This document shows, piece after piece, positions 1-9,737 of a DNA stretch of 64,000 nt. Position 1 is the first letter of the stretch. Each line of letters starts with the position of its first letter. Origin of the DNA: Rheinheimera riviphila (GTDB taxonomy: Bacteria; Pseudomonadota; Gammaproteobacteria; Enterobacterales; Alteromonadaceae). The stretch lies in NCBI RefSeq assembly GCF_004005945.1, contig NZ_SACS01000021.1, positions 1-64,000 on the forward strand. The letters are read 5' to 3'. Below the pieces are notes generated by a model that saw only the letters and a list, made by a program, of their open reading frames with translations, was not told where the DNA came from and did no database searches. Position numbers and translations under genes: made by a program.

Positions 1-63
1 GTACTGCCGCTGCCGCGGCGAGTAGCGCCCTACGCAAGTATCTGAATTTAAATGAAAAAGTAG

Positions 64-89
64 GGCGTACTCACCGAAGGTAGTACGCC
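64..89 (-). terminator. Possible terminator facing out of the left edge
   Basis: A hairpin with arms GGCGTACT and AGTACGCC, extended by ACC/GGT across one unpaired C and a GAA loop. On the minus strand it is followed by a short T-rich run (CTACTTTTTC). It could end a minus-strand transcript or simply be a stable structure. Bases 1-258 hold no gene I can support. Confidence 0.35.
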
Positions 90-112
90 ATCGGCGTCAG
101 CTGGTTAGTTTC

Positions 113-127
113 AATGGTCTGACCAAT
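113..127. promoter_or_regulatory. Second PdhR operator, upstream
   Basis: AATGGTCTGACCAAT matches the known PdhR operator pattern ATTGGT-N3-ACCAAT with one mismatch in the left arm. It lies about 145 bp upstream of a perfect box and 254 bp before the pdhR start, so a two-site arrangement is possible. The assignment rests on the known E. coli consensus and the adjacent pdhR gene. Confidence 0.6.
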
Positions 128-256
128 TCTGCATCCTTAGAAACCTGAAACGTATTTAGAGCTTAAACTCTAGTTATTTCACGCCAAACCGCCGTCAGAC
201 TGTCAGGTCGAATTTACTTCAACTACGCTTTCTGTTACCTTATGGCTCGTTGATGT

Positions 257-275
257 AAATTGGTCTTACCAATTT
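257..275. promoter_or_regulatory. PdhR operator
   Basis: AAATTGGTCTTACCAATTT is a perfect inverted repeat with 7-bp arms and contains the full ATTGGT-N3-ACCAAT pattern of PdhR operators. It sits about 105 bp before the pdhR start codon. This fits pyruvate-relieved autorepression of the pdhR-aceEF operon as known in E. coli. Confidence 0.85.
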
Positions 276-380
276 ACAATAAAAACAAAAATACCCAAAG
301 CAAATATAAAAAGACAAACATAATAAAACACCCCGGACTGTCATACGCTCTTAAGCTCGCAGCCACCGGTGGGAACCAGG

Positions 381-1139
381 ATGAATACGCTGAAAATAAA
401 ACCTGCCAAATTGTCAGACCGTATTGTCGAGCAGCTGGAACATATGCTGCTGGAAGGCACTTTTGCGCCTGGGCAGAAATTGCCGACTGAGCGTGAATTA
501 GCCGAACAGTTTGATGTTTCCAGGCCCAGTCTGCGTGAAGCGCTGCAGAAAATGGAAGCCAAAGGTCTGGTCAGCCGCAAACAAGGTGGTGGCACTTATG
601 TCTGTGACAATCTGGTTGGCGGTCTCACTGATCCGCTGTTTGAACTGATCGGCCGCCATCCTGAATCGCAATTTGATTTACTGGAATTCCGCCATGCCTT
701 AGAGGGCATTTGCGCCTATTACGCTGCGCTGCGTGGCACCAGTACCGATTTCGCTCAAATTAAACAACGGTATGACGAAATTTGTACCGCGCAACAACTG
801 AAAGATTTAGAAGCTGAAGCCAAAGCAGTTGGCCAGCTTTATTTAGCGGTGGCTGCAGCATCTCACAATGTGGTGTTGCTCCATCTGGTACGCGGTTTAA
901 CGCCGCTGGTAGAGCAGAATATTCAACTGAACCTGGAAATTCTGCGGCAAAAAGACGGGATCGTGGGCCAGCTGAATGCACATCGGCAGCGTCTCATGGA
1001 AGCAGTGATCAACGGTGAGCCGGAGCAAGCCCGGCAAGCCAGCAACAGCCATCTGGCCTTTATTGAAGAGGCTTTGCTGGAAGCTGATCGGGAACGCTCA
1101 CGCCTTGCACGCTCGCTGCGTCGGTCACAAACCACCTGA
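381..1139 (+). CDS. pdhR: Pyruvate dehydrogenase complex repressor PdhR
   Basis: GntR-family, FadR/VanR-subfamily repressor of pyruvate dehydrogenase genes; pyruvate releases it from DNA in E. coli. The ATG at 381 gives MNTLKIKPAKLSDRI, the normal family start; an in-frame GTG at 369 would add only four residues. An N-terminal winged helix (about residues 10-72, with LPTERELAEQFDVSRPSLREAL) precedes an all-helical FCD effector domain (about 85-235). It is 252 residues, the usual size. It is followed 67 bp later by aceE on the same strand, and two PdhR boxes lie upstream, so autoregulation is likely. Confidence 0.95.
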   Translation: MNTLKIKPAKLSDRIVEQLEHMLLEGTFAPGQKLPTERELAEQFDVSRPSLREALQKMEAKGLVSRKQGGGTYVCDNLVGGLTDPLFELIGRHPESQFDLLEFRHALEGICAYYAALRGTSTDFAQIKQRYDEICTAQQLKDLEAEAKAVGQLYLAVAAASHNVVLLHLVRGLTPLVEQNIQLNLEILRQKDGIVGQLNAHRQRLMEAVINGEPEQARQASNSHLAFIEEALLEADRERSRLARSLRRSQTT

Positions 1140-1206
1140 GCAGCGTACTTACTTTTAATGAAACAGACCCTGCTGCTGGCAGGCTCGGAATATAGGAAAC
1201 TTTGAT

Positions 1207-3873
1207 ATGTCTGAAGTCAGTCAAATTGACATCGACGCGCTCGAAACCAAAGAATGGTTAGAAGCCCTTGAATCTGTGGTGCGTACCGAAGGTGTTGAAC
1301 GCGCGCAGTTTCTGTTAGAGCAGGTACTGGAGCAAGCACGCCTTGAAGGTGTGGCCATGCCAACCGGGATCACCACCAACTATATCAATACTATTCCGCC
1401 ACAGCAGGAACCGGCTTATCCGGGTGATGTGAATCTGGAAAAACGCATCCGTTCGATCATTCGCTGGAATGCCATTATGATCGTGCTGCGCGCTTCGAAA
1501 AAAGAACTGGATTTGGGCGGCCATATGGCGTCTTACCAGTCTTCAGCGGCATTTTATGAAACTTGTTTTAACCATTTCTTCCGCGCACCAAACGAAAAAG
1601 ACGGCGGCGATTTAGTTTATTACCAAGGCCATATTTCTCCGGGTATTTACGCCCGTGCTTTTGTGGAAGGCCGCTTAACTGCTGATCAGCTCGACAACTT
1701 CCGTCAGGAAGTCGGTGGCGAAGGTTTATCTTCATATCCCCATCCAAAACTGATGCCGGAATTCTGGCAATTCCCAACAGTGTCAATGGGTTTAGGCCCG
1801 ATCACTTCTATCTATCAGGCACGTTTCCTGAAGTATTTAGATGGTCGTGGCATGAAAGACACCAGCCAACAGCGCGTGTACGCGTTCTTGGGTGATGGCG
1901 AGATGGATGAGCCGGAAAGCCGTGGTTCGTTATCTTTTGCTGCCCGTGAAAAGCTGGATAACCTGTGTTTCCTGGTCAACTGCAACCTGCAGCGCCTGGA
2001 CGGCCCGGTGATGGGCAACGGCAAAATCATCCAGGAGCTGGAAGGTTTATTCCGTGGCGCTGGCTGGAACGTAATTAAAGTGGTGTGGGGCAGTGGCTGG
2101 GATAAATTACTGGCCAAAGACACCACCGGCAAACTGTTAGAGCTGATGAACGAAACCGTTGACGGTGATTATCAGACTTACAAAGCCAAAGATGGCGCTT
2201 ATGTCCGTCAGCATTTCTTCGGACGTTACCCGGAAACGGCAGCCTTAGTTGCTGATATGACCGACGAAGAGATTTTCGCGTTAAAACGTGGTGGTCACGA
2301 ACCTTCAAAACTGTACGCAGCCTTTAAAGCGGCGCAGGAAACCAAAGGTCGTCCGACTGTTATTCTGGCCAAAACCATCAAAGGTTATGGCATGGGTGAA
2401 GCCGCTGAAGGCAAAAACATCGCTCACCAGGTGAAAAAAATGGACATGACGCACGTGCTGCAAATTCGCAAGCGTCTGAACCTGGAAGATTATTTAAGCG
2501 AAGAAGACGTGCAGTCGCTGCCGTACCTGACGCTGCCGGAAGGTTCGCCAGAGCACAAATATCTACATGACCGCCGTGCAGCATTAAGTGGTTACACGCC
2601 GGTGCGTTTGCCGAATTTCACTAAGCCGCTGACGTTGCCAGAATTACCTGCATTTGAAGGTTTACTGGAAGAGCAGAAACGCGAAATTTCGACCACCATG
2701 GCTTTTGTGCGTGGCTTGAATATCCTGCTGAAAGATGAAAATATCGGCAAGCAAATTGTGCCAATTATTGCCGACGAAGCCCGTACCTTTGGTATGGAAG
2801 GTTTGTTCCGGCAGATTGGTATTTATAACCCGCGTGGTCAGACTTACACGCCGGAAGACCGCGCCATTGTTTCTTATTACAAAGAAGAAACTTCAGGCCA
2901 GGTCTTGCAGGAAGGCATTAACGAACTGGGTGCAATGGCATCCTGGGTGGCGGCGGCAACGTCTTACAGCACCAACGATCTGCCGATGATCCCGTTCTAC
3001 ATTTACTACTCGATGTTCGGTTTCCAGCGTGTTGGCGATATGGCCTGGCTGGCAGGCGATCAACAAGCCCGTGGTTTCCTGCTTGGCGCAACGGCTGGAC
3101 GCACCACCTTAAACGGCGAAGGTTTACAGCACGAAGATGGCCACAGCCATATTCTGGCCGGCACTGTGCCGAACTGTATTTCTTACGATCCAACCTATGC
3201 CTATGAACTGGCCGTGATTATTCAGGACGGTATTCGCCGGATGTACGGCCAGGCGCAGGAAAACGTCTACTACTACATCACCGTGATGAACGAAAACTAT
3301 CATCACCCGGCGATGCCTGTGGGCGCTGAAGAAGGCATTCGTCGTGGTATTTATAAGCTGGAAACCTTGTCTGGCAACAAAGCCAAGGTGCAGCTGTTAG
3401 GCTCTGGCACCATTCTGAATGAAGTTCGCCGCGCCGCGGAAATCCTCAGTGAAGAATATGGTGTGGCGTCCGATGTGTTCTCGGTGACGTCTTTCAACGA
3501 GTTGGCGCGTGATGGTCAGGATTGTGAACGTCACAATATGCTGCACCCGAACGATGCGGAAAAAGTACCGTATATCGCGACCGTACTGGGTAAAGCGCCG
3601 GTTATTGCCGCAACAGACTACATCAAAAACTACGCCGATCAGGTGCGGGCTTTTGTGCCTTCTGTTTCGTACAAAGTATTGGGTACCGATGGTTTTGGCC
3701 GTTCTGACAGCCGCGAGAACCTGCGTCGTCACTTCGAAGTGAACGCTGGTTATATCGTACTGGCATCCTTACGTGAACTGGCCAAACAAGGTGAAATCGA
3801 CAAGCTGCTGGTCAGCGACGCCATCGTGCGTTTTGGCATTGATACCAACAAGCTGAACCCGCTGTTCGCCTAA
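1207..3873 (+). CDS. aceE: Pyruvate dehydrogenase E1 component (homodimeric)
   Basis: Thiamine-diphosphate-dependent decarboxylase that converts pyruvate and acetylates the lipoyl groups of E2. It is 888 residues, the size of E. coli AceE. The TPP/Mg binding motif [10 protein letters not shown] and downstream NCNLQRLDG stretch are clear, as is the family segment [18 protein letters not shown], which carries active-site histidines. An AGGAAA ribosome site precedes the ATG at 1207. aceF follows after 11 bp, so the two are co-transcribed, probably with pdhR, under PdhR control. Nothing is truncated. Confidence 0.97.
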   Translation: MSEVSQIDIDALETKEWLEALESVVRTEGVERAQFLLEQVLEQARLEGVAMPTGITTNYINTIPPQQEPAYPGDVNLEKRIRSIIRWNAIMIVLRASKKELDLGGHMASYQSSAAFYETCFNHFFRAPNEKDGGDLVYYQGHISPGIYARAFVEGRLTADQLDNFRQEVGGEGLSSYPHPKLMPEFWQFPTVSMGLGPITSIYQARFLKYLDGRGMKDTSQQRVYAFLGDGEMDEPESRGSLSFAAREKLDNLCFLVNCNLQRLDGPVMGNGKIIQELEGLFRGAGWNVIKVVWGSGWDKLLAKDTTGKLLELMNETVDGDYQTYKAKDGAYVRQHFFGRYPETAALVADMTDEEIFALKRGGHEPSKLYAAFKAAQETKGRPTVILAKTIKGYGMGEAAEGKNIAHQVKKMDMTHVLQIRKRLNLEDYLSEEDVQSLPYLTLPEGSPEHKYLHDRRAALSGYTPVRLPNFTKPLTLPELPAFEGLLEEQKREISTTMAFVRGLNILLKDENIGKQIVPIIADEARTFGMEGLFRQIGIYNPRGQTYTPEDRAIVSYYKEETSGQVLQEGINELGAMASWVAAATSYSTNDLPMIPFYIYYSMFGFQRVGDMAWLAGDQQARGFLLGATAGRTTLNGEGLQHEDGHSHILAGTVPNCISYDPTYAYELAVIIQDGIRRMYGQAQENVYYYITVMNENYHHPAMPVGAEEGIRRGIYKLETLSGNKAKVQLLGSGTILNEVRRAAEILSEEYGVASDVFSVTSFNELARDGQDCERHNMLHPNDAEKVPYIATVLGKAPVIAATDYIKNYADQVRAFVPSVSYKVLGTDGFGRSDSRENLRRHFEVNAGYIVLASLRELAKQGEIDKLLVSDAIVRFGIDTNKLNPLFA

Positions 3874-3884
3874 GAGGATTTGCA

Positions 3885-5525
3885 ATGAGCATTGAAATTT
3901 TTGTACCAGATATTGGTGCCGATGAAGTCGAAGTGACCGAAGTGCTGGTGAAAGCCGGTGATACAGTCGCGGTTGACCAGTCATTATTAAGTGTCGAAGG
4001 TGACAAAGCCGCGATGGAAGTACCAGCGCCGCAAGCCGGTGTGGTGAAAGAAGTGCGCGTGAAAGCCGGTGATAAAGTCAAAACCGGTTCGCTGATTATG
4101 GTGTTTGAAGGTGCAGCGGCTGTTGCTGCAGCGCCTGTCGCAGCGCCAGTTGCTGCGCCTGCACCTGCACCGGCTGCGGCTCCAGTCGCTCCGGCAGCCG
4201 TTGCCTCAGCAGTGGCCACGCTGCAAGACGTCACAGTGCCGGATATCGGCGGTGACGCTGTTGAAGTTACTGAAATTATGGTGAAAGTGGGTGATGTGGT
4301 CAAAGCCGATCAATCCCTGCTGAACGTCGAAGGCGACAAAGCCGCAATGGAAGTACCAGCACCTTTTGCCGGGACAGTTGCTGAAATTAAAGTCAAAGTT
4401 GGCGATAAAGTGTCGACGGGCTCGTTAGTGTTTGTGTTCTCTACTGGCGCTGCTGCGCCGGTAACAGCCGCACCAGCACCAGCTCAAGCAGCTCCAGTTG
4501 CCGCCGCTGCACCAGCAGCTCCAGCTGTAACAACCGCCGCACCAGCGCCTTCAGCAGCCCCTGCAGCCAGCACCGGTTTTGTTGAAAACCAGGCCTATGC
4601 CCATGCCTCGCCAGTGGTCCGCCGCTTAGCGCGTGAGTTTGGTGTTGATTTATCTAAAGTGACCGGCTCTGCTCGCAAAGGTCGGGTCCAACGCGAAGAC
4701 GTGCAAAATTATGTGAAAAACATTATTGCGCAAGTGGCGTCAGGTAAAGGTCAAGTCACCGGCAGCGGCAATAGCGTTGGTTTTGATTTGATCCCATGGC
4801 CAAAAGTGGATTTCAGTAAATTTGGTGCGGTGGAAGAAAAAGCCCTGTCGCGAATTCAGAAGCTGTCAGGCAACAACCTGCACCGCAACTGGGTCCGTAT
4901 TCCACATGTGACCCAATTTGATGAAGCCGATATCACCGGCCTCGAGGATTTCCGCAAAGAGCAAAACACGCTGGCGGAGAAGAAAAAACTCGGCGTCAAA
5001 TACACCCCGCTGGTGTTTATCATGAAAGCGGTGGCCAAAGCGTTGGAAGAATTCCCAACCTTTAACAGCTCGCTTTCAGAAGATGGCGCTAGCCTCATCC
5101 TGAAGAAATACGTGCACTTAGGCATTGCGGTGGATACACCGAATGGACTGGTGGTGCCGGTGGTTCGCGATGTTAACAAGAAGGGCATCATCGAACTGTC
5201 GCGTGAATTGCAGGATATTTCGGTGAAAGCCCGCGAAGGCAAACTGACGGCTGCAGATATGCAAGGCGGTTGTTTCACCATTTCCAGCTTAGGCGGTATT
5301 GGCGGCACGGCATTCACGCCAATCGTCAACGCGCCGGAAGTGGCAATTTTGGGTGTGTCTAAATCTGACATCAAGCCAAAATGGAATGGTAAAGAGTTTG
5401 AGCCGCGACTGATGGTGCCGTTGTCAGTGTCCTACGATCACCGCGTGATCGATGGCGCTTTAGCGGCGCGCTTTACTGCGACGCTGGCTTCATATTTAGC
5501 GGATATCCGTCAAATCATTATGTGA
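3885..5525 (+). CDS. aceF: Pyruvate dehydrogenase E2, dihydrolipoamide acetyltransferase
   Basis: Core of the pyruvate dehydrogenase complex; transfers acetyl from lipoyl-lysine to CoA. It has two N-terminal lipoyl domains, each with the modification motif [11 protein letters not shown], joined by Ala/Pro-rich linkers, then an E1/E3-binding domain ([22 protein letters not shown]) and a C-terminal acyltransferase domain ending with the catalytic DHRVIDGA. At 546 residues with two lipoyl domains it resembles Pseudomonas/Shewanella enzymes more than the three-lipoyl E. coli protein. The Ala/Pro linkers are repetitive at the DNA level. The gene directly follows aceE. Confidence 0.96.
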   Translation: MSIEIFVPDIGADEVEVTEVLVKAGDTVAVDQSLLSVEGDKAAMEVPAPQAGVVKEVRVKAGDKVKTGSLIMVFEGAAAVAAAPVAAPVAAPAPAPAAAPVAPAAVASAVATLQDVTVPDIGGDAVEVTEIMVKVGDVVKADQSLLNVEGDKAAMEVPAPFAGTVAEIKVKVGDKVSTGSLVFVFSTGAAAPVTAAPAPAQAAPVAAAAPAAPAVTTAAPAPSAAPAASTGFVENQAYAHASPVVRRLAREFGVDLSKVTGSARKGRVQREDVQNYVKNIIAQVASGKGQVTGSGNSVGFDLIPWPKVDFSKFGAVEEKALSRIQKLSGNNLHRNWVRIPHVTQFDEADITGLEDFRKEQNTLAEKKKLGVKYTPLVFIMKAVAKALEEFPTFNSSLSEDGASLILKKYVHLGIAVDTPNGLVVPVVRDVNKKGIIELSRELQDISVKAREGKLTAADMQGGCFTISSLGGIGGTAFTPIVNAPEVAILGVSKSDIKPKWNGKEFEPRLMVPLSVSYDHRVIDGALAARFTATLASYLADIRQIIM

Positions 5526-5682
5526 TTTGACGGTGTTTTATCGCCCTTGGCCTGATCTGATGTTGTGGAGACTGAAAAGTTACGCGACTTCTTTCAGGCA
5601 GGGTGATAAAATTCCGCCACTTTATTTCCAGGCCGCCTGCGCAAACAAGCGGTTATCTCTGAAAAGATAAAAAGGTAAAACG

Positions 5683-7095
5683 ATGAGCAACGAAATCAAA
5701 ACTCAAGTTGTGGTCCTGGGCGCAGGCCCTGGTGGTTATTCTGCAGCCTTCCGCGCCGCTGACTTAGGTCTGGAAGTGACTTTAGTTGAAGCACGCAGCA
5801 CACTTGGTGGTGTTTGTTTAAACGTCGGTTGTATCCCTTCAAAAGCTTTATTACATGTCGCCAAAGTCATCGATGATGCCCGCGACATGGCTTCTCACGG
5901 TGTGACTTTTGGTGCACCACAAATTGATTTAGACAAAATCCGTGCCTGGAAAGACAAAGTTGTTGGTCAGCTGACCAACGGCTTAGCCGGCATGTCAAAA
6001 ATGCGCAAAGTAAAAGTTGTGACTGGTTACGGTAAATTCACTGGCCCAAATACTTTGGTTGCCGGCGACACCACCATCACTTTTGAACACGCCATTATCG
6101 CTGCTGGCTCTGAGCCAGTGGCACTGCCATTTATTCCAAAAGATGACCCACGTGTCATCGATTCAACCGGCGCACTGGAACTCAAAGATATTCCAGGTGA
6201 AATGCTGGTGTTAGGTGGCGGTATTATCGGTCTGGAAATGGGTACTGTGTACCGTGCGCTGGGCTCAAAAGTGTCTGTGGTTGAATTTGCTGATCAGCTG
6301 GTTCCGGCTGCTGACGCTGATTTGGTGAAGGTTTACACCAAATACAACAAAGACAACTTCAACATCATGTTATCTACCAAAGTGACGGCCGTTGAAGCCA
6401 AAGCTGATGGTCTGTACGTGACGTTTGAAGGTAAAAATGCCCCGGCCGCCCCAGTGCGTTTTGACAAAATTTTGGTTGCTGTGGGTCGTCGTCCAAATGG
6501 CGCGCTGTTAGATGCAGTAAAAGCTGGTGTGAACGTCGATGAACGTGGTTTTATCAATGTTGATAAACAACTGCGCACCAACGTTGGCCACATTTACGCC
6601 ATCGGTGACGTGATTGGTCAGCCAATGCTGGCGCACAAAGCGGTGCACGAAGGCCATGTAGCTGCTGAAGTCATTTCTGGCATGAAACACTTCTTCGACC
6701 CACGCTGCATTCCTTCTGTTGCTTATACCGATCCAGAAATGGCTTGGGTAGGGATCACTGAAAAAGAAGCCAAAGAGAAAGGCGTTGCGGTTGAAACTGC
6801 AACTTTCCCATGGGCAGCTTCTGGTCGTGCTATCGCTTCAGCCCGCACTGAAGGCTTCACTAAGCTGATTTTCGACAAAGAAACCCACCGCATTCTAGGT
6901 GGCGCTATTGTTGGTATCAACGCCGGTGAAATGCTGGGCGAAATCTGCTTAGCAGTTGAAATGGGTGCTGACGCTGAAGATATCGCGCTGACCATTCATG
7001 CTCACCCAACGCTGAATGAGTCTATTGGTTTAGCTGCAGAAATGTACGAAGGTTCAATTACGGATCTGCCAAATCCAAAAGCGAAAAAGAAATAA
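5683..7095 (+). CDS. lpd: Dihydrolipoamide dehydrogenase (E3)
   Basis: FAD disulfide oxidoreductase that reoxidises lipoamide of the pyruvate, 2-oxoglutarate and glycine-cleavage complexes with NAD. Visible are the FAD-binding GAGPGGYSAAFRA near the N terminus, the redox-active disulfide in GGVCLNVGCIPSKALLH, the NAD-binding GGGIIGLEMG and the C-terminal catalytic HAHPTLNES. It is 470 residues, a normal length. The 157-bp gap after aceF leaves room for a separate promoter, as E. coli lpd has. A strong terminator follows at 7127. Confidence 0.97.
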   Translation: MSNEIKTQVVVLGAGPGGYSAAFRAADLGLEVTLVEARSTLGGVCLNVGCIPSKALLHVAKVIDDARDMASHGVTFGAPQIDLDKIRAWKDKVVGQLTNGLAGMSKMRKVKVVTGYGKFTGPNTLVAGDTTITFEHAIIAAGSEPVALPFIPKDDPRVIDSTGALELKDIPGEMLVLGGGIIGLEMGTVYRALGSKVSVVEFADQLVPAADADLVKVYTKYNKDNFNIMLSTKVTAVEAKADGLYVTFEGKNAPAAPVRFDKILVAVGRRPNGALLDAVKAGVNVDERGFINVDKQLRTNVGHIYAIGDVIGQPMLAHKAVHEGHVAAEVISGMKHFFDPRCIPSVAYTDPEMAWVGITEKEAKEKGVAVETATFPWAASGRAIASARTEGFTKLIFDKETHRILGGAIVGINAGEMLGEICLAVEMGADAEDIALTIHAHPTLNESIGLAAEMYEGSITDLPNPKAKKK

Positions 7096-7126
7096 GCTTT
7101 TGGTTTAGCTTATTTTTATATCCAGA

Positions 7127-7156
7127 CAAAGGCCGCATTGCGGCCTTTGTTGTTTT
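7127..7156 (+). terminator. Rho-independent terminator after lpd
   Basis: Ten-base-pair stem CAAAGGCCGC/GCGGCCTTTG with an ATT loop, followed by TTGTTTT. It closes the pdhR-aceEF-lpd cluster and the nearly symmetrical stem could work in both directions. Confidence 0.85.
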
Positions 7157-7296
7157 AACTGTTGCTGAAATCAATCCGATAATTCCCGCCCGCTCCTTTG
7201 AAGGTTGTTTTTGCAGTAACCACTGAGCGCTACGGTGCAAATTCCCTCTTTGTCAGCAGAGTGTCATATTTCGTTACATCTTGTGTAAAGTGCCGG

Positions 7297-7326
7297 TTGT
7301 AACCTTGTAGTTGATGCGCGTACTAT
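7297..7326 (+). promoter_or_regulatory. Candidate sigma-70 promoter for the M13 peptidase gene
   Basis: TTGTAA and TACTAT are separated by 18 bp, with the -10 about 50 bp before the start codon at 7377. This is a plausible housekeeping promoter found by inspection only. Confidence 0.5.
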
Positions 7327-7376
7327 AGAACCGGTAAAACTACTTTATTTTTCCCCTCCATTCAGGAATAACTCAA

Positions 7377-9470
7377 ATGAAAAAAATTACCCTGCTGGCG
7401 GCTAGCGTCGCTTTCGCACTTGGTCTGGTGGGCTGTGATAAAGCGCCAACAGCGCCGGAAACAACCAAGCCAGAAACTCAAGCCACCGCAGCTCCAGTCG
7501 CTGCCCCTGTTGCTGCATTGTTGTCAGGCGTCGACAAAGAAAACTTCGACCCGGCAGTCAAGCACAGCGAAAACTTCTTTTATAGCGTCAACGGCACCTG
7601 GTTGAGCAAAACCGAAATCCCAGCGGATAAGTCAAACTACGGCTCATTCACTAAATTAGCCGATGATGCCCAGGTTGCGCTGCGCACCATTATCGAAACT
7701 GCCGCAGCGAAACCAAACAAAACACCAGGCACGGACGAGCAAAAACTCGGTGATTTCTACACCAGTTATATGAACGAAGCGGGCATCGAAGCTTTAGGCA
7801 AAACGCCAATCGAAGCCGATTTAGCAGCCATCGCAGCTATCGCTGATGCGAACCAATTAGCCAGTGCTTTTGCCCAGTTCCAACACATGGGCGCAGCCAT
7901 TCCACTGGGCTGGTACGTCAACAACGACGAGAAAAACTCCACGCAATACGCGGTGTATTTAGGTCAGTCAGGTCTGGGGTTACCGGATCGCGATTATTAC
8001 CTGAAAGATGACGAAAAATTCAAAACCATCCGCGCTTCCTATCTGGCTTATATCAAAGATATGCTGACGCTGTCTGGCGTCGCTGATGCAGAAAAAGCGG
8101 CTGAACGTATTCTGGCGCTGGAAACCAAACTGGCTGGCGCGCAGTGGTCACGTGTTGAAAACCGCGATGCCGACAAAACTTATAACAAGTTCGCTAAAGC
8201 CGATTTAGCCAAAACGCTGGGTGGTTTCCCGTGGGAAACATTCGCTAAAGCTGCCAAGTTGGATGCTGTGAATGACATCATCGTGCAGCAACCAAGCTAT
8301 ATGGAAGCTTTTGGCAAGATTTACGCTGAGACTGACTTACAAAGCTGGAAAGATTACCTGGCGCTGCGGTTAGTTTCTGAATTTTCAGGCAAATTAAGCA
8401 AAGCCTTTGTTGATCGTCAGTTTGATTTTTACGGCAAAGTTTTATCCGGCACTTTAGAGCAACAACCACGCTGGAAAAAAGCCGTCAATGCTTCTGATGA
8501 AGTGTTAGGTGAAGTGGCCGGTAAGCTCTACGTGGCAGAACACTTTAAGCCAGAAGCCAAAGCGCGGATGGAAGTGCTGGTGAAAAACCTGATCCAGGCC
8601 TACCACGACAGTATCGACACGTTGGAATGGATGACGCCGGAAACGAAAAAAGCTGCGCATGAAAAACTGAACAAGTTCACGCCAAAAATCGGTTATCCGG
8701 ATAAATGGAAAGATTACAGCAACCTGAGCATCAAAGCTGATGATTTGGTGGGTAACTACAAAGCAGCGACGGCCTTTGGTTATAGCGAAATGCTAAACAA
8801 ACTGGGCAAGCCAATTGACCGCTCTGAGTGGTTTATGACACCACAAACCGTCAATGCTTATTACAATCCAACCAACAACGAAATCGTGTTCCCGGCTGCC
8901 ATTTTGCAACCACCGTTCTTTAATATGGATGCGGACGATGCGGTGAACTACGGTGGTATTGGTGCGGTGATTGGTCACGAACTGGGCCATGGTTTTGACG
9001 ATCAGGGCGCCAAGTACGACGGTGATGGTAACCTGCGTAACTGGTGGACGGATGCTGACAAAGCTGAGTTCGAAAAACGTGGCAAACAGCTGGTTGCGCA
9101 GTACGCCAAGTACGAACCGCTACCAGGCGCACACGTGAACGGTGAGCTGACGTTAGGCGAAAACATCGGTGACTTAGGTGGCCTGACGGTGGCACTGCGT
9201 GCTTATAAACTGTCGCTAGATGGTAAAGCGGCCGCTGTTATCGACGGTTTCACGGGCGAGCAACGCTTCTTTATCAGCTGGTCACAAGTTTGGCGTCGGA
9301 AATACCGCGAAGAAGAACTGCGTAACCGTCTGATGACCGACTCGCATTCACCAAGCGAATACCGCGCTATTGGTATCGTGTCGAATATTCCGGAATTTTA
9401 CACGGCGTTTGACGTGAAAGAAGGCGATAAAATGTATATTGCGCCGGAAAACCGCGTCAAAATCTGGTAA
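7377..9470 (+). CDS. M13-family zinc metallopeptidase lipoprotein (PepO/neprilysin-like)
   Basis: Predicted periplasm-facing endopeptidase of the neprilysin family that cleaves small peptides. The N terminus is a lipoprotein signal with lipobox LVGC (Cys20), followed by a Pro/Ala/Thr-rich tether. The body has an M13 N-domain start (FYSVNGTWLSKTEIPADKSNYGSF), the zinc motif HELGH (first His near residue 534) and the third-ligand segment ENIGDLGG. It ends with the conserved RVKIW. Length 697 residues is normal. It is monocistronic, with terminators on both sides. The natural substrate cannot be read from the sequence. Confidence 0.93.
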   Translation: MKKITLLAASVAFALGLVGCDKAPTAPETTKPETQATAAPVAAPVAALLSGVDKENFDPAVKHSENFFYSVNGTWLSKTEIPADKSNYGSFTKLADDAQVALRTIIETAAAKPNKTPGTDEQKLGDFYTSYMNEAGIEALGKTPIEADLAAIAAIADANQLASAFAQFQHMGAAIPLGWYVNNDEKNSTQYAVYLGQSGLGLPDRDYYLKDDEKFKTIRASYLAYIKDMLTLSGVADAEKAAERILALETKLAGAQWSRVENRDADKTYNKFAKADLAKTLGGFPWETFAKAAKLDAVNDIIVQQPSYMEAFGKIYAETDLQSWKDYLALRLVSEFSGKLSKAFVDRQFDFYGKVLSGTLEQQPRWKKAVNASDEVLGEVAGKLYVAEHFKPEAKARMEVLVKNLIQAYHDSIDTLEWMTPETKKAAHEKLNKFTPKIGYPDKWKDYSNLSIKADDLVGNYKAATAFGYSEMLNKLGKPIDRSEWFMTPQTVNAYYNPTNNEIVFPAAILQPPFFNMDADDAVNYGGIGAVIGHELGHGFDDQGAKYDGDGNLRNWWTDADKAEFEKRGKQLVAQYAKYEPLPGAHVNGELTLGENIGDLGGLTVALRAYKLSLDGKAAAVIDGFTGEQRFFISWSQVWRRKYREEELRNRLMTDSHSPSEYRAIGIVSNIPEFYTAFDVKEGDKMYIAPENRVKIW

Positions 9471-9493
9471 TTGCTGATCTGATTATTTGATTG

Positions 9494-9518
9494 AAAAAGG
9501 CCGCATTGCGGCCTTTTT
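9494..9518 (+). terminator. Rho-independent terminator after the M13 peptidase gene
   Basis: Eleven-base-pair stem AAAAAGGCCGC/GCGGCCTTTTT with ATT loop. The core GGCCGC-ATT-GCGGCC is the same as in the lpd terminator at 7127. Confidence 0.9.
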
Positions 9519-9737
9519 GACGTCTAAATGCGCCTGAATTTAGCGGTAAGTTGCTTTCCATATCCGAAACTGTGTTTTAAACGCTACCACCATTCAGCAA
9601 ACTTATACCCACTATAAGCCCGTCTGCTTATACTTGCATGTCAATTCAGGCGTTTTTTTCTTATAATCCAGCCTGTTTAGATTCGATTGAAAACCGCTGT
9701 GATACAGGTTGCAGTGGACCAACCAGAGGATACAACT

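Noticed and set aside
3-83. End of a plus-strand gene (Ala-rich, ending TAG at 81-83)
   Set aside because: Only 26 codons are visible, the stop lies inside a hairpin and nothing is recognisable.
4130-4230. Repeat element in aceF
   Set aside because: It is the Ala/Pro linker coding between lipoyl domains, normal for E2.
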